Shown here piece after piece: positions 1 through 8,699 of a stretch of DNA of 64,000 nt. Within the stretch, counting starts at the first letter, position 1. Each line of letters starts with the position of its first letter. Below the pieces are notes generated by a model. The model was not told the origin of the DNA and did no database searches. It saw only the letters and a list, made by a program, of their open reading frames with translations. The DNA lies in assembly GCF_036404855.1 (NCBI RefSeq), contig NZ_DASWYS010000050.1, forward strand, positions 26,574-90,573. Direction: 5' to 3'. This stretch comes from Pelomonas sp036404855 (GTDB taxonomy: Bacteria; Pseudomonadota; Gammaproteobacteria; Burkholderiales; Burkholderiaceae_C). The position numbers were made by a program, and so were the translations under genes.

Positions 1-1
1 C

Positions 2-1426
<1,425 letters not shown>

Positions 1427-1434
1427 TCGAAGCA

Positions 1435-1468
1435 GCGGCACGAACTTGTATAGACAAGTTCGTGCTGC
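1435..1468 (+). other. Long inverted repeat between nrdA and nrdB
   Basis: The arms 1439-1449 and 1454-1464 match perfectly over 11 bp around a 4-base loop. The stem extends by four more pairs, one of them G-U, to 1435 and 1468. It starts 9 bases after the nrdA stop and ends 115 bases before nrdB. No T-run follows, so it is not an intrinsic terminator. It could be an RNA-processing or stability hairpin that sets the NrdA:NrdB ratio, or a protein-binding site. I see no resemblance to an NrdR box. Confidence 0.6.
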
Positions 1469-1583
1469 ATGTTTTCGATGTCCTCGCGCAACAAAGATTG
1501 CGCGAATGATGCAAATAGCAGTTGCTGGTTCTTGTTGATTTGCTCCAGCACTGCCGATAATTCGAAGCGATAGGAAGCACACC

Positions 1584-2756
1584 ATGCTGGATTGGGACGA
1601 AGACCTGAAGTCCACCGACACCTCTACCGCGAAGCCTCTCGCGGCCATGCCTTCGGCGACGCACGCATCGGCGTCTCCGCGCGAAGCTGCCAGCGTCTCG
1701 ATCCCTGCTCCCCAACTGTCTGGCGAAGCCACCACCGCGCGTCGCGTGAAGGCCGCCGACAAGCGCATCATCAACGGCCAGACCGACGTCAACCAGTTGG
1801 TGCCGTTCAAGTACAAGTGGGCCTGGGAGAAGTACCTCGCCACCTGCGCCAATCACTGGATGCCGCAGGAAGTGAACATGAGCCGCGACATCGCGCTCTG
1901 GAAGGACCCCAACGGCTTGACCGAAGACGAGCGCCGCATCATCAAGCGCAACCTCGGCTTCTTCGTCACGGCCGACTCGCTGGCTGCCAACAACATCGTG
2001 CTGGGCACCTATCGCCACATCACGGCGCCCGAGTGCCGCCAGTTCCTGTTGCGTCAGGCATTTGAAGAAGCCATTCACACGCACGCGTACCAGTACATCG
2101 TGGAGTCGCTGGGTCTCGATGAGAGCGAGATCTTCAATGCGTACAACGAAGTCCAATCCATCCGCGACAAGGACGAGTTCCTGATCCCGTTCATCGACGC
2201 GATCATGAATCCGACCTTCAATACCGGCACGCCTGAGAACGACCAGACGCTGCTGAAGTCGCTGATCGTGTTCGCCTGCCTGATGGAAGGCCTGTTCTTC
2301 TACGTCGGCTTCACGCAGATCCTCGCGATGGGTCGCCAGAACAAGATGACCGGCGCCGCCGAGCAGTATCAGTACATCCTTCGCGACGAGTCGATGCACT
2401 GCAACTTCGGTATCGACCTCATCAACCAGATCAAGCTTGAGAACCCGCACCTGTGGACGGCTGAGTTCAAGGCCGAGATCAAGGCGTTGTTCCTGAAGGC
2501 CGTCGAGCTGGAGTACCGCTACGCCGAGGACACCATGCCGCGTGGCGTGCTGGGTCTCAACGCCTCGATGTTCAAGGGCTACCTGCGCTTCATTGCGAAT
2601 CGTCGCGCGGTGCAGATCGGCCTCGAAGCGCTGTTCCCCAACGAAGAAAACCCCTTCCCGTGGATGAGCGAGATGATCGACTTGAAGAAGGAACGCAACT
2701 TCTTCGAGACCCGCGTCATCGAGTATCAATCGGGCGGGGCCCTGAGCTGGGATTGA
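1584..2756 (+). CDS. nrdB: Ribonucleoside-diphosphate reductase class Ia, beta subunit
   Basis: Radical-generating small subunit, 390 residues, that houses the diiron-tyrosyl cofactor and passes the radical to NrdA. The ferritin-like fold shows the metal ligands in FEEAIHTHAY, with the radical tyrosine at residue 169 (E-x2-H-x3-Y spacing), and the second Glu/His set in LRDESMHCNFG. The first ~50 residues are a Ser/Ala/Thr-rich extension absent from the E. coli protein. The start is the ATG after an AGGAAG ribosome site (1572-1577). It probably shares a transcript with nrdA, with the hairpin at 1435-1468 between them. Confidence 0.97.
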   Translation: MLDWDEDLKSTDTSTAKPLAAMPSATHASASPREAASVSIPAPQLSGEATTARRVKAADKRIINGQTDVNQLVPFKYKWAWEKYLATCANHWMPQEVNMSRDIALWKDPNGLTEDERRIIKRNLGFFVTADSLAANNIVLGTYRHITAPECRQFLLRQAFEEAIHTHAYQYIVESLGLDESEIFNAYNEVQSIRDKDEFLIPFIDAIMNPTFNTGTPENDQTLLKSLIVFACLMEGLFFYVGFTQILAMGRQNKMTGAAEQYQYILRDESMHCNFGIDLINQIKLENPHLWTAEFKAEIKALFLKAVELEYRYAEDTMPRGVLGLNASMFKGYLRFIANRRAVQIGLEALFPNEENPFPWMSEMIDLKKERNFFETRVIEYQSGGALSWD

Positions 2757-2852
2757 TCTCCCAGCCTTAACAAGATCAAGACCTGGCCAATGCAGTCACC
2801 GAGCGAAACCCGCATCAACACGCAAGACGTGGCGGGGCTGCATGGCGATCCC

Positions 2853-2930
2853 ATTCACCGTACCGAGGCGTTCCTCCTGAGCGACTCTCGGACGGTGAAT
2901 AGCCGTATCCACGCGGACCGGTCCGTGTGG
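2853..2930 (+). promoter_or_regulatory. Two strong hairpins in the leader of the histone H1-like gene
   Basis: Hairpin 1 pairs 2853-2867 with 2887-2900: 14 bp with one bulged A and a 19-base loop. Hairpin 2 is an 11-bp near-palindrome, 2909-2919 with 2920-2930, with one G-U pair. They occupy the 209-base gap between nrdB and the histone-like gene and end 36 bases before its ATG. Neither is followed by a T-run, so termination is unlikely. They could control message stability or translation, or include a DNA-binding site. The structure is visible in the sequence; the role is inferred. Confidence 0.5.
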
Positions 2931-2965
2931 GACGGTGACTTTTCCACTTGATCAAGGAGAAAACC

Positions 2966-3490
2966 ATGGCAACTGCAAAGACCCCGGCTAAGGCCGCACC
3001 GAAGAAGGCCGCCGCCAAGAAGGCCACGCCGGCCAAGAAGGCTGCACCCGCGAAGAAGGCCGCTCCGGCCAAGAAGGCGGCTCCGGCAAAGAAGGCCACT
3101 CCGGCGAAGAAGGCCGCTCCGGCGAAGAAGGCTGCGCCCGCCAAGAAGGCCACTCCGGCCAAGAAGGCTGCGCCCGCCAAGAAGGCCACCCCGGCCAAGA
3201 AGGCTGCACCCGCCAAGAAGGCCGCTCCGGCCAAGAAGGCTGCTGCGCCCAAGAAGGCTGCTGCCAAGCCTGCCGCTAAGAAGGCCGCTGCACCCAAGAA
3301 GGCCGCTGCCAAGCCTGCTGCGAAAAAGCCTGCTGCCAAGAAGGCTGCTGCGCCCAAGAAGGCTGCTGCTAAGCCCGCCGCTGCCGCCAAGCCTGCCGCT
3401 GCTGCCAAGCCCGCTGCTGCTGCTCCGGCTGCCAAGACGGCGCTGAGCCCGCAAGCTGCTTGGCCCTTCCCGACCGGCAACAAGCCCTAA
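2966..3490 (+). CDS. Lysine/alanine-rich histone H1-like DNA-binding protein
   Basis: Protein of 174 residues made almost entirely of Lys, Ala and Pro, resembling the C-terminal tail of eukaryotic histone H1 and the bacterial H1-like proteins of Burkholderiales and Bordetella. Residues about 20-92 hold twelve copies of PAKKA. Then come longer AAPKKAAAKPAAKK blocks and an uncharged Ala/Pro stretch, ending in PQAAWPFPTGNKP, a tail I associate with this family in the order. It has no globular domain. It is expected to bind DNA non-specifically and affect nucleoid compaction or expression. The ATG at 2966 is preferred over an in-frame upstream codon at 2948 because AAGGAGA (2954-2960) sits 5 bases before it. 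Confidence 0.9.
   Translation: MATAKTPAKAAPKKAAAKKATPAKKAAPAKKAAPAKKAAPAKKATPAKKAAPAKKAAPAKKATPAKKAAPAKKATPAKKAAPAKKAAPAKKAAAPKKAAAKPAAKKAAAPKKAAAKPAAKKPAAKKAAAPKKAAAKPAAAAKPAAAAKPAAAAPAAKTALSPQAAWPFPTGNKP
3025..3240 (+). repeat. Tandem 15-bp coding repeat (PAKKA units)
   Basis: About twelve near-identical 15-bp units encode PAKKA, preceded by alternating Thr or Ala codons. The DNA units differ mainly at third positions (gcc, gct, gca). Arrays of this kind can gain or lose units by slippage, so length may vary between strains. Confidence 0.85.
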
Positions 3491-3514
3491 TCAGGCGATC
3501 AGCTGACACACTGA

Positions 3515-3534
3515 CCGGGCGGTTGACCGCCCGG
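3515..3534 (+). other. GC-rich hairpin after the histone-like gene
   Basis: Perfect 8-bp stem (3515-3522 with 3527-3534) around a TTGA loop, 25 bases after the stop codon and just before the true terminator. It has no T-run of its own. It may protect the 3' end of the message. Confidence 0.6.
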
Positions 3535-3549
3535 CCCGTCAAATCAGCC

Positions 3550-3584
3550 AACCCGGCCCGAGTCTCTCGGTGCCGGGTTTTTTT
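3550..3584 (+). terminator. Rho-independent terminator of the histone-like gene
   Basis: The stem AACCCGGC (3550-3557) pairs with GCCGGGTT (3572-3579), with further CCG/CGG pairing inside the loop. A run of seven T follows at 3578-3584. This is a classical intrinsic terminator. Confidence 0.9.
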
Positions 3585-3891
3585 CGTGGCGCGTCCGACA
3601 TCTGCCTACTCTGGTAGGTGCAAGTCCTCCTCAGCGCGTCACGACGAACGAAGCGCAGCGCCATCGCATGCGCGTATGACCGGGCACGCAGAGCGAGCGT
3701 GAAAGAGGCAACGAGGCGATGAGCAAGCACCGGATGGAAGCGATGCCGACCAGGGCGGTCATGAACCGCGAAGCTCTCGTGATCCAAGCGCTCAGGGCAA
3801 CGAGCCACGCACACGTCGCAGCTCGGGTCGGCTCTGGGCAGCGTTCGCCAAGCCTGGAAGACGTGAGCCGACCGCGCGAGCTCGCGGCGCC
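3585..3891. other. Non-coding stretch, possible remnant of a group II intron
   Basis: No convincing gene lies in these 307 bases; the open frames here have no family resemblance or ribosome sites. The segment begins with GTGGCG directly after the T-run of the terminator at 3550-3584. It contains a small stem (CCTAC 3605-3609 with GTAGG 3614-3618), then TGCAAGTCC (3619-3627), then GAACGAAGCG (3646-3655). From memory, this order of motifs resembles domain I of bacterial group II introns, and class C introns characteristically insert just after terminators. No reverse transcriptase or domain V was recognised, so it would be a 5' fragment at best. It could also be ordinary decayed sequence. Confidence 0.3.
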
Positions 3892-4845
3892 TCAGGGGTA
3901 GAAGATGTTGACGCTGTAGCCGCTGACACGTTGGCCGCCGGTGCTGAAGACGAGGCTTAGAGCCTGCTCTGACTCGGCGTTGATCTGCGTGAGCGCCGGG
4001 CTCATGGCTTCAGGGCCCATGACGCGGCGTGCGAGCGGGGCACCGTTGGCGTCGGTCAGGCTCAGCTCGATGGAAGGGGCCGCGACATCCACGCCGGTCT
4101 TGTTGCGCAGCGCCAGATTGAGCTTGTAGCCGCCGCTGCCGATGGGATTCAGCGAGGTGGCGTCGATGCTCAGGGCTTCGATGCGTTTCCAGGGCTTGAT
4201 CTCACAACCCGCAATCCCGCACAGGGCATTGAGCGGCTCGCGCAACGGTGGATGCAGCGCGGCGAGGGCGTGGCGGAAGTGCAGCGCGACCTGCAGGGCC
4301 AGCAGAACGACCAGCAGCAGCGACAGGCCTGCCAAGGCCAGGCGGACACCGGGCCGGTTCCAGCGTGCGCTGCTCTCGGCCCGGCGCATGAACTCCGGCA
4401 TGACAGGCGCCGCAGTCGCCGCGAGTGCGGGTTCGGCCGCCATGCTGGGCGTGGGTTCGGGCGTGTGGACGGGCGGCATCTGCGCCGCGGCATGATCCTC
4501 GTCGACCCAGCGTGGTTCGTGCCGGGCGATATCCGGCGAAGGCCAGCCCGTGGGCAAGGCCTCCGGGTGCGGCTCGGGCTCGGGTGGCGGCATCCAGGGC
4601 TGCTGCGGCTCGAAGGCCGGGGCCGGGGCCGGAGGAGGTGGCGGCGAAGGCTCAGGTTCCGCGGCCTGCGTGAACTGGGTGGGCCAGGGCGGGGGCGCGT
4701 CGCGCTCGATGTCGAACAAGAGCTCTCGGGCGTCAAAGATCTCGGCGCATCGACCGCAGCGCACCCAGCCGTCGGAGACGCGCAGCTGGTCCTCGACGAT
4801 CCTGAAGATCGTTCCGCAGGCGGTGCAGCGCGTCGCGAGGCTCAT
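3892..4845 (-). CDS. DUF3426 zinc-ribbon membrane protein
   Basis: Protein of 317 residues with an N-terminal MJ0042-type zinc ribbon (CTAC at residues 7-10, CGRC near 30). A long Pro/Glu-rich linker follows (about 50-160), then one membrane helix (LALAGLSLLLVVLLAL) and a C-terminal DUF3426 domain of beta character ending in VSGYSVNIFYP. Function is unknown. The zinc ribbon would be cytoplasmic and the C-terminal domain periplasmic. The start is the ATG at 4845, which overlaps the prmA stop by four bases; an upstream in-frame ATG would run 70 bases into prmA and lacks support. It is the last gene of the accB-accC-prmA operon. Confidence 0.85.
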   Translation of the reverse strand: MSLATRCTACGTIFRIVEDQLRVSDGWVRCGRCAEIFDARELLFDIERDAPPPWPTQFTQAAEPEPSPPPPPAPAPAFEPQQPWMPPPEPEPHPEALPTGWPSPDIARHEPRWVDEDHAAAQMPPVHTPEPTPSMAAEPALAATAAPVMPEFMRRAESSARWNRPGVRLALAGLSLLLVVLLALQVALHFRHALAALHPPLREPLNALCGIAGCEIKPWKRIEALSIDATSLNPIGSGGYKLNLALRNKTGVDVAAPSIELSLTDANGAPLARRVMGPEAMSPALTQINAESEQALSLVFSTGGQRVSGYSVNIFYP

Positions 4846-5738
4846 GTGTGACGTCGGGCTGTCATCAGGATCCAGCCATCTTCTTCGTCGCTGACGTCGA
4901 GCTTCAGCCACGGCGCATAGGCGGCCTTCAGTTCGTCGGCCTGGCGGCTGAGAATGCCGGCGAGGATCAGGTCACCACCCGGCGCGACGTGGGCGCAGAG
5001 CAGCGGTGCGAGCAGCTTCAGCGGAGTGGCCAGGATGTTGGCGATGACCAGCGGGTACTCGCCCCGGGCCAGCTCGGGCAGGCCCGGATTCAGCGTGACG
5101 CCGTTGGCCGTCGCGTTGTCGCGTGAGGAATTGATGGCCGCCGGGTCGATGTCCACCGCGTCGATGTCGTGCGCGCCGTGCAATGCCGCGCCGATGGCGA
5201 GGATGCCGGAACCGCAGCCGTAGTCGAGCACGCGAGGCCATCGCTGCGCATGCGTCGCAATCCAGCGCAGGCACATCCGAGTTGTTGGATGCGTGCCCGT
5301 GCCGAACGCCAAGCCCGGGTCCAGCCGCATGACGCGCTGAGCCTGTGGCGGTGCTTGATGCCAACTCGGCACGATCCAGAATTCCGGCGTGATCTCGACC
5401 GGCGCGAACTGGCTTTGCGTCAGGCGCACCCAGTCCTGCTCAGGCACAGCCTGGATGGCCTGGACATGCACGTCGGCCGCCCAGTCCTGGGCGAGGATCA
5501 GCGTCGCGGCTTCGGTTGCCTCGGGTTCGGTGGGGAAGAGCGCCTTGACGACCGAGCGCTCCCATCCAGCCTTGGGCGCCGGCATGCCGGGCTCGCCGAA
5601 CAAGGCCTGCTCGGCGTCGGTGTCTGCGTCGGCATCCTCCACCGACACCGCCAGGGCGTCGATCTCCATCAGCGCATCGCTGACGATCTCGACGTCCGCC
5701 TCGCGGCAGACGAGGGCAAGCTCAAACAGGTTGCTCAT
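4842..5738 (-). CDS. prmA: Ribosomal protein L11 methyltransferase
   Basis: SAM-dependent enzyme of 298 residues that trimethylates ribosomal protein L11. It has the family's N-terminal substrate-recognition domain (about 1-120) and a C-terminal Rossmann methyltransferase domain with the glycine motif VLDYGCGSG, the acidic ribose-binding VDIDP and the catalytic NILATPL. Length is normal. Its start codon shares one base with the accC stop (TGATG), and its own stop overlaps the DUF3426 gene, so the three are translationally coupled. Confidence 0.95.
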   Translation of the reverse strand: MSNLFELALVCREADVEIVSDALMEIDALAVSVEDADADTDAEQALFGEPGMPAPKAGWERSVVKALFPTEPEATEAATLILAQDWAADVHVQAIQAVPEQDWVRLTQSQFAPVEITPEFWIVPSWHQAPPQAQRVMRLDPGLAFGTGTHPTTRMCLRWIATHAQRWPRVLDYGCGSGILAIGAALHGAHDIDAVDIDPAAINSSRDNATANGVTLNPGLPELARGEYPLVIANILATPLKLLAPLLCAHVAPGGDLILAGILSRQADELKAAYAPWLKLDVSDEEDGWILMTARRHT

Positions 5739-7087
5739 CAGCGTTTGTGGGCGGCCATCCAGCCTTCGAGGTAGTGGATGGAGGTGCCACCTTCGATGAA
5801 CTTGGCGTCGGCCATCAGCTCGCGATGCAGCGGGATGTTGGTCTGAATGCCCTCCACCACTGTCTCGCTCAGCGCGATGCGCATGCGGGCCAGAGCCTGC
5901 TCACGCGTGTCGCCGTGGACGATGATCTTGCCGATCATGGAGTCGTAGTTGGGCGGCACGAAGTAGTTTGTGTAGGCGTGCGAGTCCACGCGCACGCCGG
6001 GACCACCGGGGGCGTGCCACATCGTGATGCGGCCGGGCGAGGGTGTGAACTTGACCGGGTCCTCCGCGTTGATGCGGCACTCGATGGAGTGGCCCTTGAG
6101 CTCGATCTGGCGCTGCGTGAACGGCAGCTTCTCGCCGGCGGCGATCTTGATCTGCTGCTGCACGATGTCGATGCCGGTAACCAGCTCCGTGACCGGATGC
6201 TCCACCTGCACGCGGGTGTTCATCTCGATGAAGTAGAACTCACCGTTCTCGTACAGGAACTCGAAGGTGCCAGCGCCGCGATAGCCCATCTTCTTGCAGG
6301 CAGCGGCGCAGCGGTCGCCCACCTTCTCGATGGTGCGGCGGGGGATGCCGGGAGCCGGCGCTTCCTCGATGATCTTCTGGTGGCGGCGCTGCATGGAGCA
6401 GTCTCGCTCACCCAGCCACACGGCGTTCTTGAAGGTGTCGGCGAGGACCTGGATCTCCACGTGGCGTGGGTTCTCCAGGAACTTCTCCATGTAGACCTCG
6501 GGGTTGCCGAAGGCCGCACCTGCTTCGGCGCGCGTCGTTTGCACGGCATGCACCAGGGCCGCCTCGGTGTGCACCACCCGCATGCCGCGGCCACCGCCAC
6601 CGCCGGCGGCCTTGATGATGACCGGGTAACCCACCGAGCGGGCGATCTTGATGATTTCCTTCGGGTCCTCGGGCAGGGCGCCCTCGGATCCGGGCACGCA
6701 GGGCACGCCGGCCCGGATCATGGCCTGCTTGGCCGAGACCTTGTCGCCCATCATGCGAATGGACTCGGGCGTCGGGCCGATGAAGGTGAAGCCGCTGCGC
6801 TCTACGCGCTCGGCGAAGTCGGCGTTCTCGCTGAGGAAGCCGTACCCGGGGTGGATGGCCTCGGCGTCGGTCACCTCCGCCGTGGCGATGATGGCCGGCA
6901 TGCTGAGGTAGCTCTGGGCCGAAGGCGCGGGGCCGATGCAGACCGCCTCGTCGGCGAGGCGCACGTACTTGGCGTCGCGGTCAGCCTCGGAATAGACGAC
7001 GACAGACTTGATGCCGAGCTCGCGACAGGCGCGCTGGATACGCAACGCGATCTCGCCGCGGTTGGCGATAAGAACCTTCTTGAACAT
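5738..7087 (-). CDS. accC: Acetyl-CoA carboxylase, biotin carboxylase subunit
   Basis: ATP-grasp enzyme of 449 residues that carboxylates the biotin on AccB with bicarbonate and ATP, the first half-reaction of fatty acid synthesis. The N-terminal MFKKVLIANRGEIALRI, the glycine-rich ATP loop GGGGGRGMR, the EMNTRVQVEHPVTE metal and bicarbonate segment and the C-terminal domain are all intact. It starts 9 bases after the accB stop. Length and motifs match the E. coli enzyme closely. Confidence 0.98.
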   Translation of the reverse strand: MFKKVLIANRGEIALRIQRACRELGIKSVVVYSEADRDAKYVRLADEAVCIGPAPSAQSYLSMPAIIATAEVTDAEAIHPGYGFLSENADFAERVERSGFTFIGPTPESIRMMGDKVSAKQAMIRAGVPCVPGSEGALPEDPKEIIKIARSVGYPVIIKAAGGGGGRGMRVVHTEAALVHAVQTTRAEAGAAFGNPEVYMEKFLENPRHVEIQVLADTFKNAVWLGERDCSMQRRHQKIIEEAPAPGIPRRTIEKVGDRCAAACKKMGYRGAGTFEFLYENGEFYFIEMNTRVQVEHPVTELVTGIDIVQQQIKIAAGEKLPFTQRQIELKGHSIECRINAEDPVKFTPSPGRITMWHAPGGPGVRVDSHAYTNYFVPPNYDSMIGKIIVHGDTREQALARMRIALSETVVEGIQTNIPLHRELMADAKFIEGGTSIHYLEGWMAAHKR

Positions 7088-7096
7088 CAGAAGTCC

Positions 7097-7564
7097 TTAC
7101 TCAATCACGAACAGCGGCTGACCGAACTCGACCGCCTGGCCGTTCTCGCACAGGATCTTGGTGATCGTGCCGCTCTTGTCGGCCTCGATCTCGTTCATGA
7201 TCTTCATCGCCTCGATGATGCAGATGGCTTCGCCTTCCTTGACCTGCTGCCCAATGTCGGCGAAGGGCTTGGCGTTGGGGCTGGAGGCGCGATAGAAGGT
7301 GCCGACCATGGGCGACTTGACGATGTGGCCGGTCTCGACCGGTGCGGCGGCTGAAGGCGCAGCGGCGGCCATCGGTGCGGCGACGGGCGCGGCAGCGGTG
7401 ACGACCGGCGTGGCCGGTGCCGTGGCATAGACCGGCTGCACGGCGATGGCGGCCGGGTCGGACTTGACGATGCGGACCTTGCCGTCGGCCTCGGTGATTT
7501 CCAGTTCAGAGATATTGGATTCCGAGACGAGGTCGATGAGGGTTTTGAGCTTGCGCAGGTCCAT
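7097..7564 (-). CDS. accB: Acetyl-CoA carboxylase, biotin carboxyl carrier protein
   Basis: Protein of 155 residues that carries covalently bound biotin between biotin carboxylase and carboxyltransferase. An N-terminal helix (MDLRKLKTLIDLVSES) is followed by an Ala/Pro/Val-rich linker (about 45-80) and a biotinyl domain with EAMKIM, where Lys121 is the biotin attachment site. The standard thumb segment is present (SSPNAKPFADIGQ). It is the first gene of accB-accC-prmA-DUF3426; aroQ lies 60 bases upstream on the same strand. Confidence 0.97.
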   Translation of the reverse strand: MDLRKLKTLIDLVSESNISELEITEADGKVRIVKSDPAAIAVQPVYATAPATPVVTAAAPVAAPMAAAAPSAAAPVETGHIVKSPMVGTFYRASSPNAKPFADIGQQVKEGEAICIIEAMKIMNEIEADKSGTITKILCENGQAVEFGQPLFVIE

Positions 7565-7624
7565 CGTGGCTCCAGGCTGTGTTGTTGTTGTGGGGGGAAA
7601 GAAAAAAGCGGCGCGAACGCAGTG

Positions 7625-8071
7625 TCAGGCGCCGGCTTCCAACGATTCGAGGGCGTGGCGCAGCGCGAGGCGGTAGCCGTTCGCGCCGAGGCCGCAGATC
7701 ACACCTACCGCCAGCTCGCTCACGTAGCTGTGATGGCGGAAAGCCTCGCGGCGGTGGATGTTGGACAAATGAACTTCGATGAAGGGCAGCGCCACCGCCG
7801 CCAGCGCGTCGCGGATGGCGACGCTGGTATGCGTGTAGGCAGCCGGGTTGATGATGATGAAACGCGTGCCGTCGGTGCGCGCAGCCTGGATGCGGTCGAC
7901 CAGAGCCCCTTCGTGGTTGCTTTGGAAGCTGCTCAGCTTGGCGCCGGCATTCGTTGCGATCGCGCCGAGTTCGGCGTCGATCTGCGTGAGTGTCTGCGCG
8001 CCGTAGACCTCGGGCTCGCGGGTGCCGAGCAGGTTGAGGTTGGGGCCATGCAGGACGAGAACTTGCATCAA
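7625..8071 (-). CDS. aroQ: 3-dehydroquinate dehydratase, type II
   Basis: Small 148-residue enzyme that converts 3-dehydroquinate to 3-dehydroshikimate in aromatic amino acid synthesis. Type II family motifs are all visible: VLHGPNLNLLG, Arg18 and Tyr23 of the flexible active-site lid (GTREPEVYG), FQSNHEG, INPAAYTHTSVA and the His-bearing EVHLSNIHRRE. The protein begins Met-Met, so the start could be 8071 or 8068. Its position before accB is common in proteobacteria. Confidence 0.96.
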   Translation of the reverse strand: MMQVLVLHGPNLNLLGTREPEVYGAQTLTQIDAELGAIATNAGAKLSSFQSNHEGALVDRIQAARTDGTRFIIINPAAYTHTSVAIRDALAAVALPFIEVHLSNIHRREAFRHHSYVSELAVGVICGLGANGYRLALRHALESLEAGA

Positions 8072-8177
8072 ACACGTAGCGGCTCGTCTGCCCTGAGGTC
8101 TAGAGAGCCGCCACTAAATTGAGGAAGGGCGAACTTTACGCGTTTTGGCGCCGATTTCCCGCCGGATAGGGAAATTC

Positions 8178-8699
8178 TCAGTTTTCAGTCAGTAGCCTCA
8201 GATCTGCGAGGTGACTGACCCCCAAACGGCGCCAACGGATCTCACCCGTCTCGTCGAAGGCGACTGAAAAGGGCAGGCCGCCGGCCGGATTGCCCAGTTC
8301 GCGCACCAGCCCCAGACCTTCCGGGCCGGCCAAGGCGATCGCGAAATCCAGTGGCGACTTCTGCAGAAAGGCCTTGACCGGCTCGGCTTGGTCCACCGCC
8401 AGGCCCAGCACCTGCCAGCCCTTGCTTTTGGCCTCGTTGTAGAACTGATTGATCTCCGGCAGCTCCTTCACGCAGGGCGGACACCAAGTCGCCCAGAAGT
8501 TGACGAGCAGCGGCCGGCCGCGCCAGCGGGTGACGTCTACGTCGGTGCCGTCCAGGCTGGGAAAGCGTCGCGCCCAGAAGGCCTGCGCGGCGGCGGACGC
8601 CTCCGGCGGGTGGAATCGGTGCCAGGCGAAGCCCGCGCCGAGGGCGGCGGCGCCGAGACCGGCGCCGGTCAGGAGGAGACGGCGGTTGATGAGGCTCAT
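8178..8699 (-). CDS. TlpA-like membrane-anchored thioredoxin-fold protein
   Basis: Protein of 173 residues with an N-terminal signal or anchor (residues about 6-26, starting after an NRR basic patch) and a TlpA/ResA-type thioredoxin domain. The redox motif is WCPPC in NFWATWCPPCVKE, with the cis-Pro in GGLPFSV. It probably acts as a periplasmic thiol reductase, for example in cytochrome c or oxidase assembly; the exact client is not shown. The ATG at 8699 overlaps the upstream gene's stop by four bases. A longer in-frame start at 8813 would encode an Arg/Pro-rich head buried in that gene and is rejected. Confidence 0.88.
   Translation of the reverse strand: MSLINRRLLLTGAGLGAAALGAGFAWHRFHPPEASAAAQAFWARRFPSLDGTDVDVTRWRGRPLLVNFWATWCPPCVKELPEINQFYNEAKSKGWQVLGLAVDQAEPVKAFLQKSPLDFAIALAGPEGLGLVRELGNPAGGLPFSVAFDETGEIRWRRLGVSHLADLRLLTEN

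Noticed and set aside
2815..3483. Minus-strand Ala/Gly/Phe-rich frames opposite the histone-like gene
   Set aside because: They are the complement of the PAKKA repeats. Hydrophobic repeats here are an artefact, and the plus-strand gene has a ribosome site and a terminator.
3460..3901. Small plus-strand frames after the histone-like gene
   Set aside because: They run through the terminator, have atypical Arg/Ser-rich products and no ribosome sites.
5747..7354. 535-codon plus-strand frame opposite accC
   Set aside because: It covers well-conserved accC and part of accB on the other strand and shows no motif or ribosome site.
8154..8175. Inverted repeat ATTTCCC / GGGAAAT just after the TlpA-like gene
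   Set aside because: The stem is only 7 bp with an 8-base loop and no T-run in the right direction. It is too weak to call a terminator.
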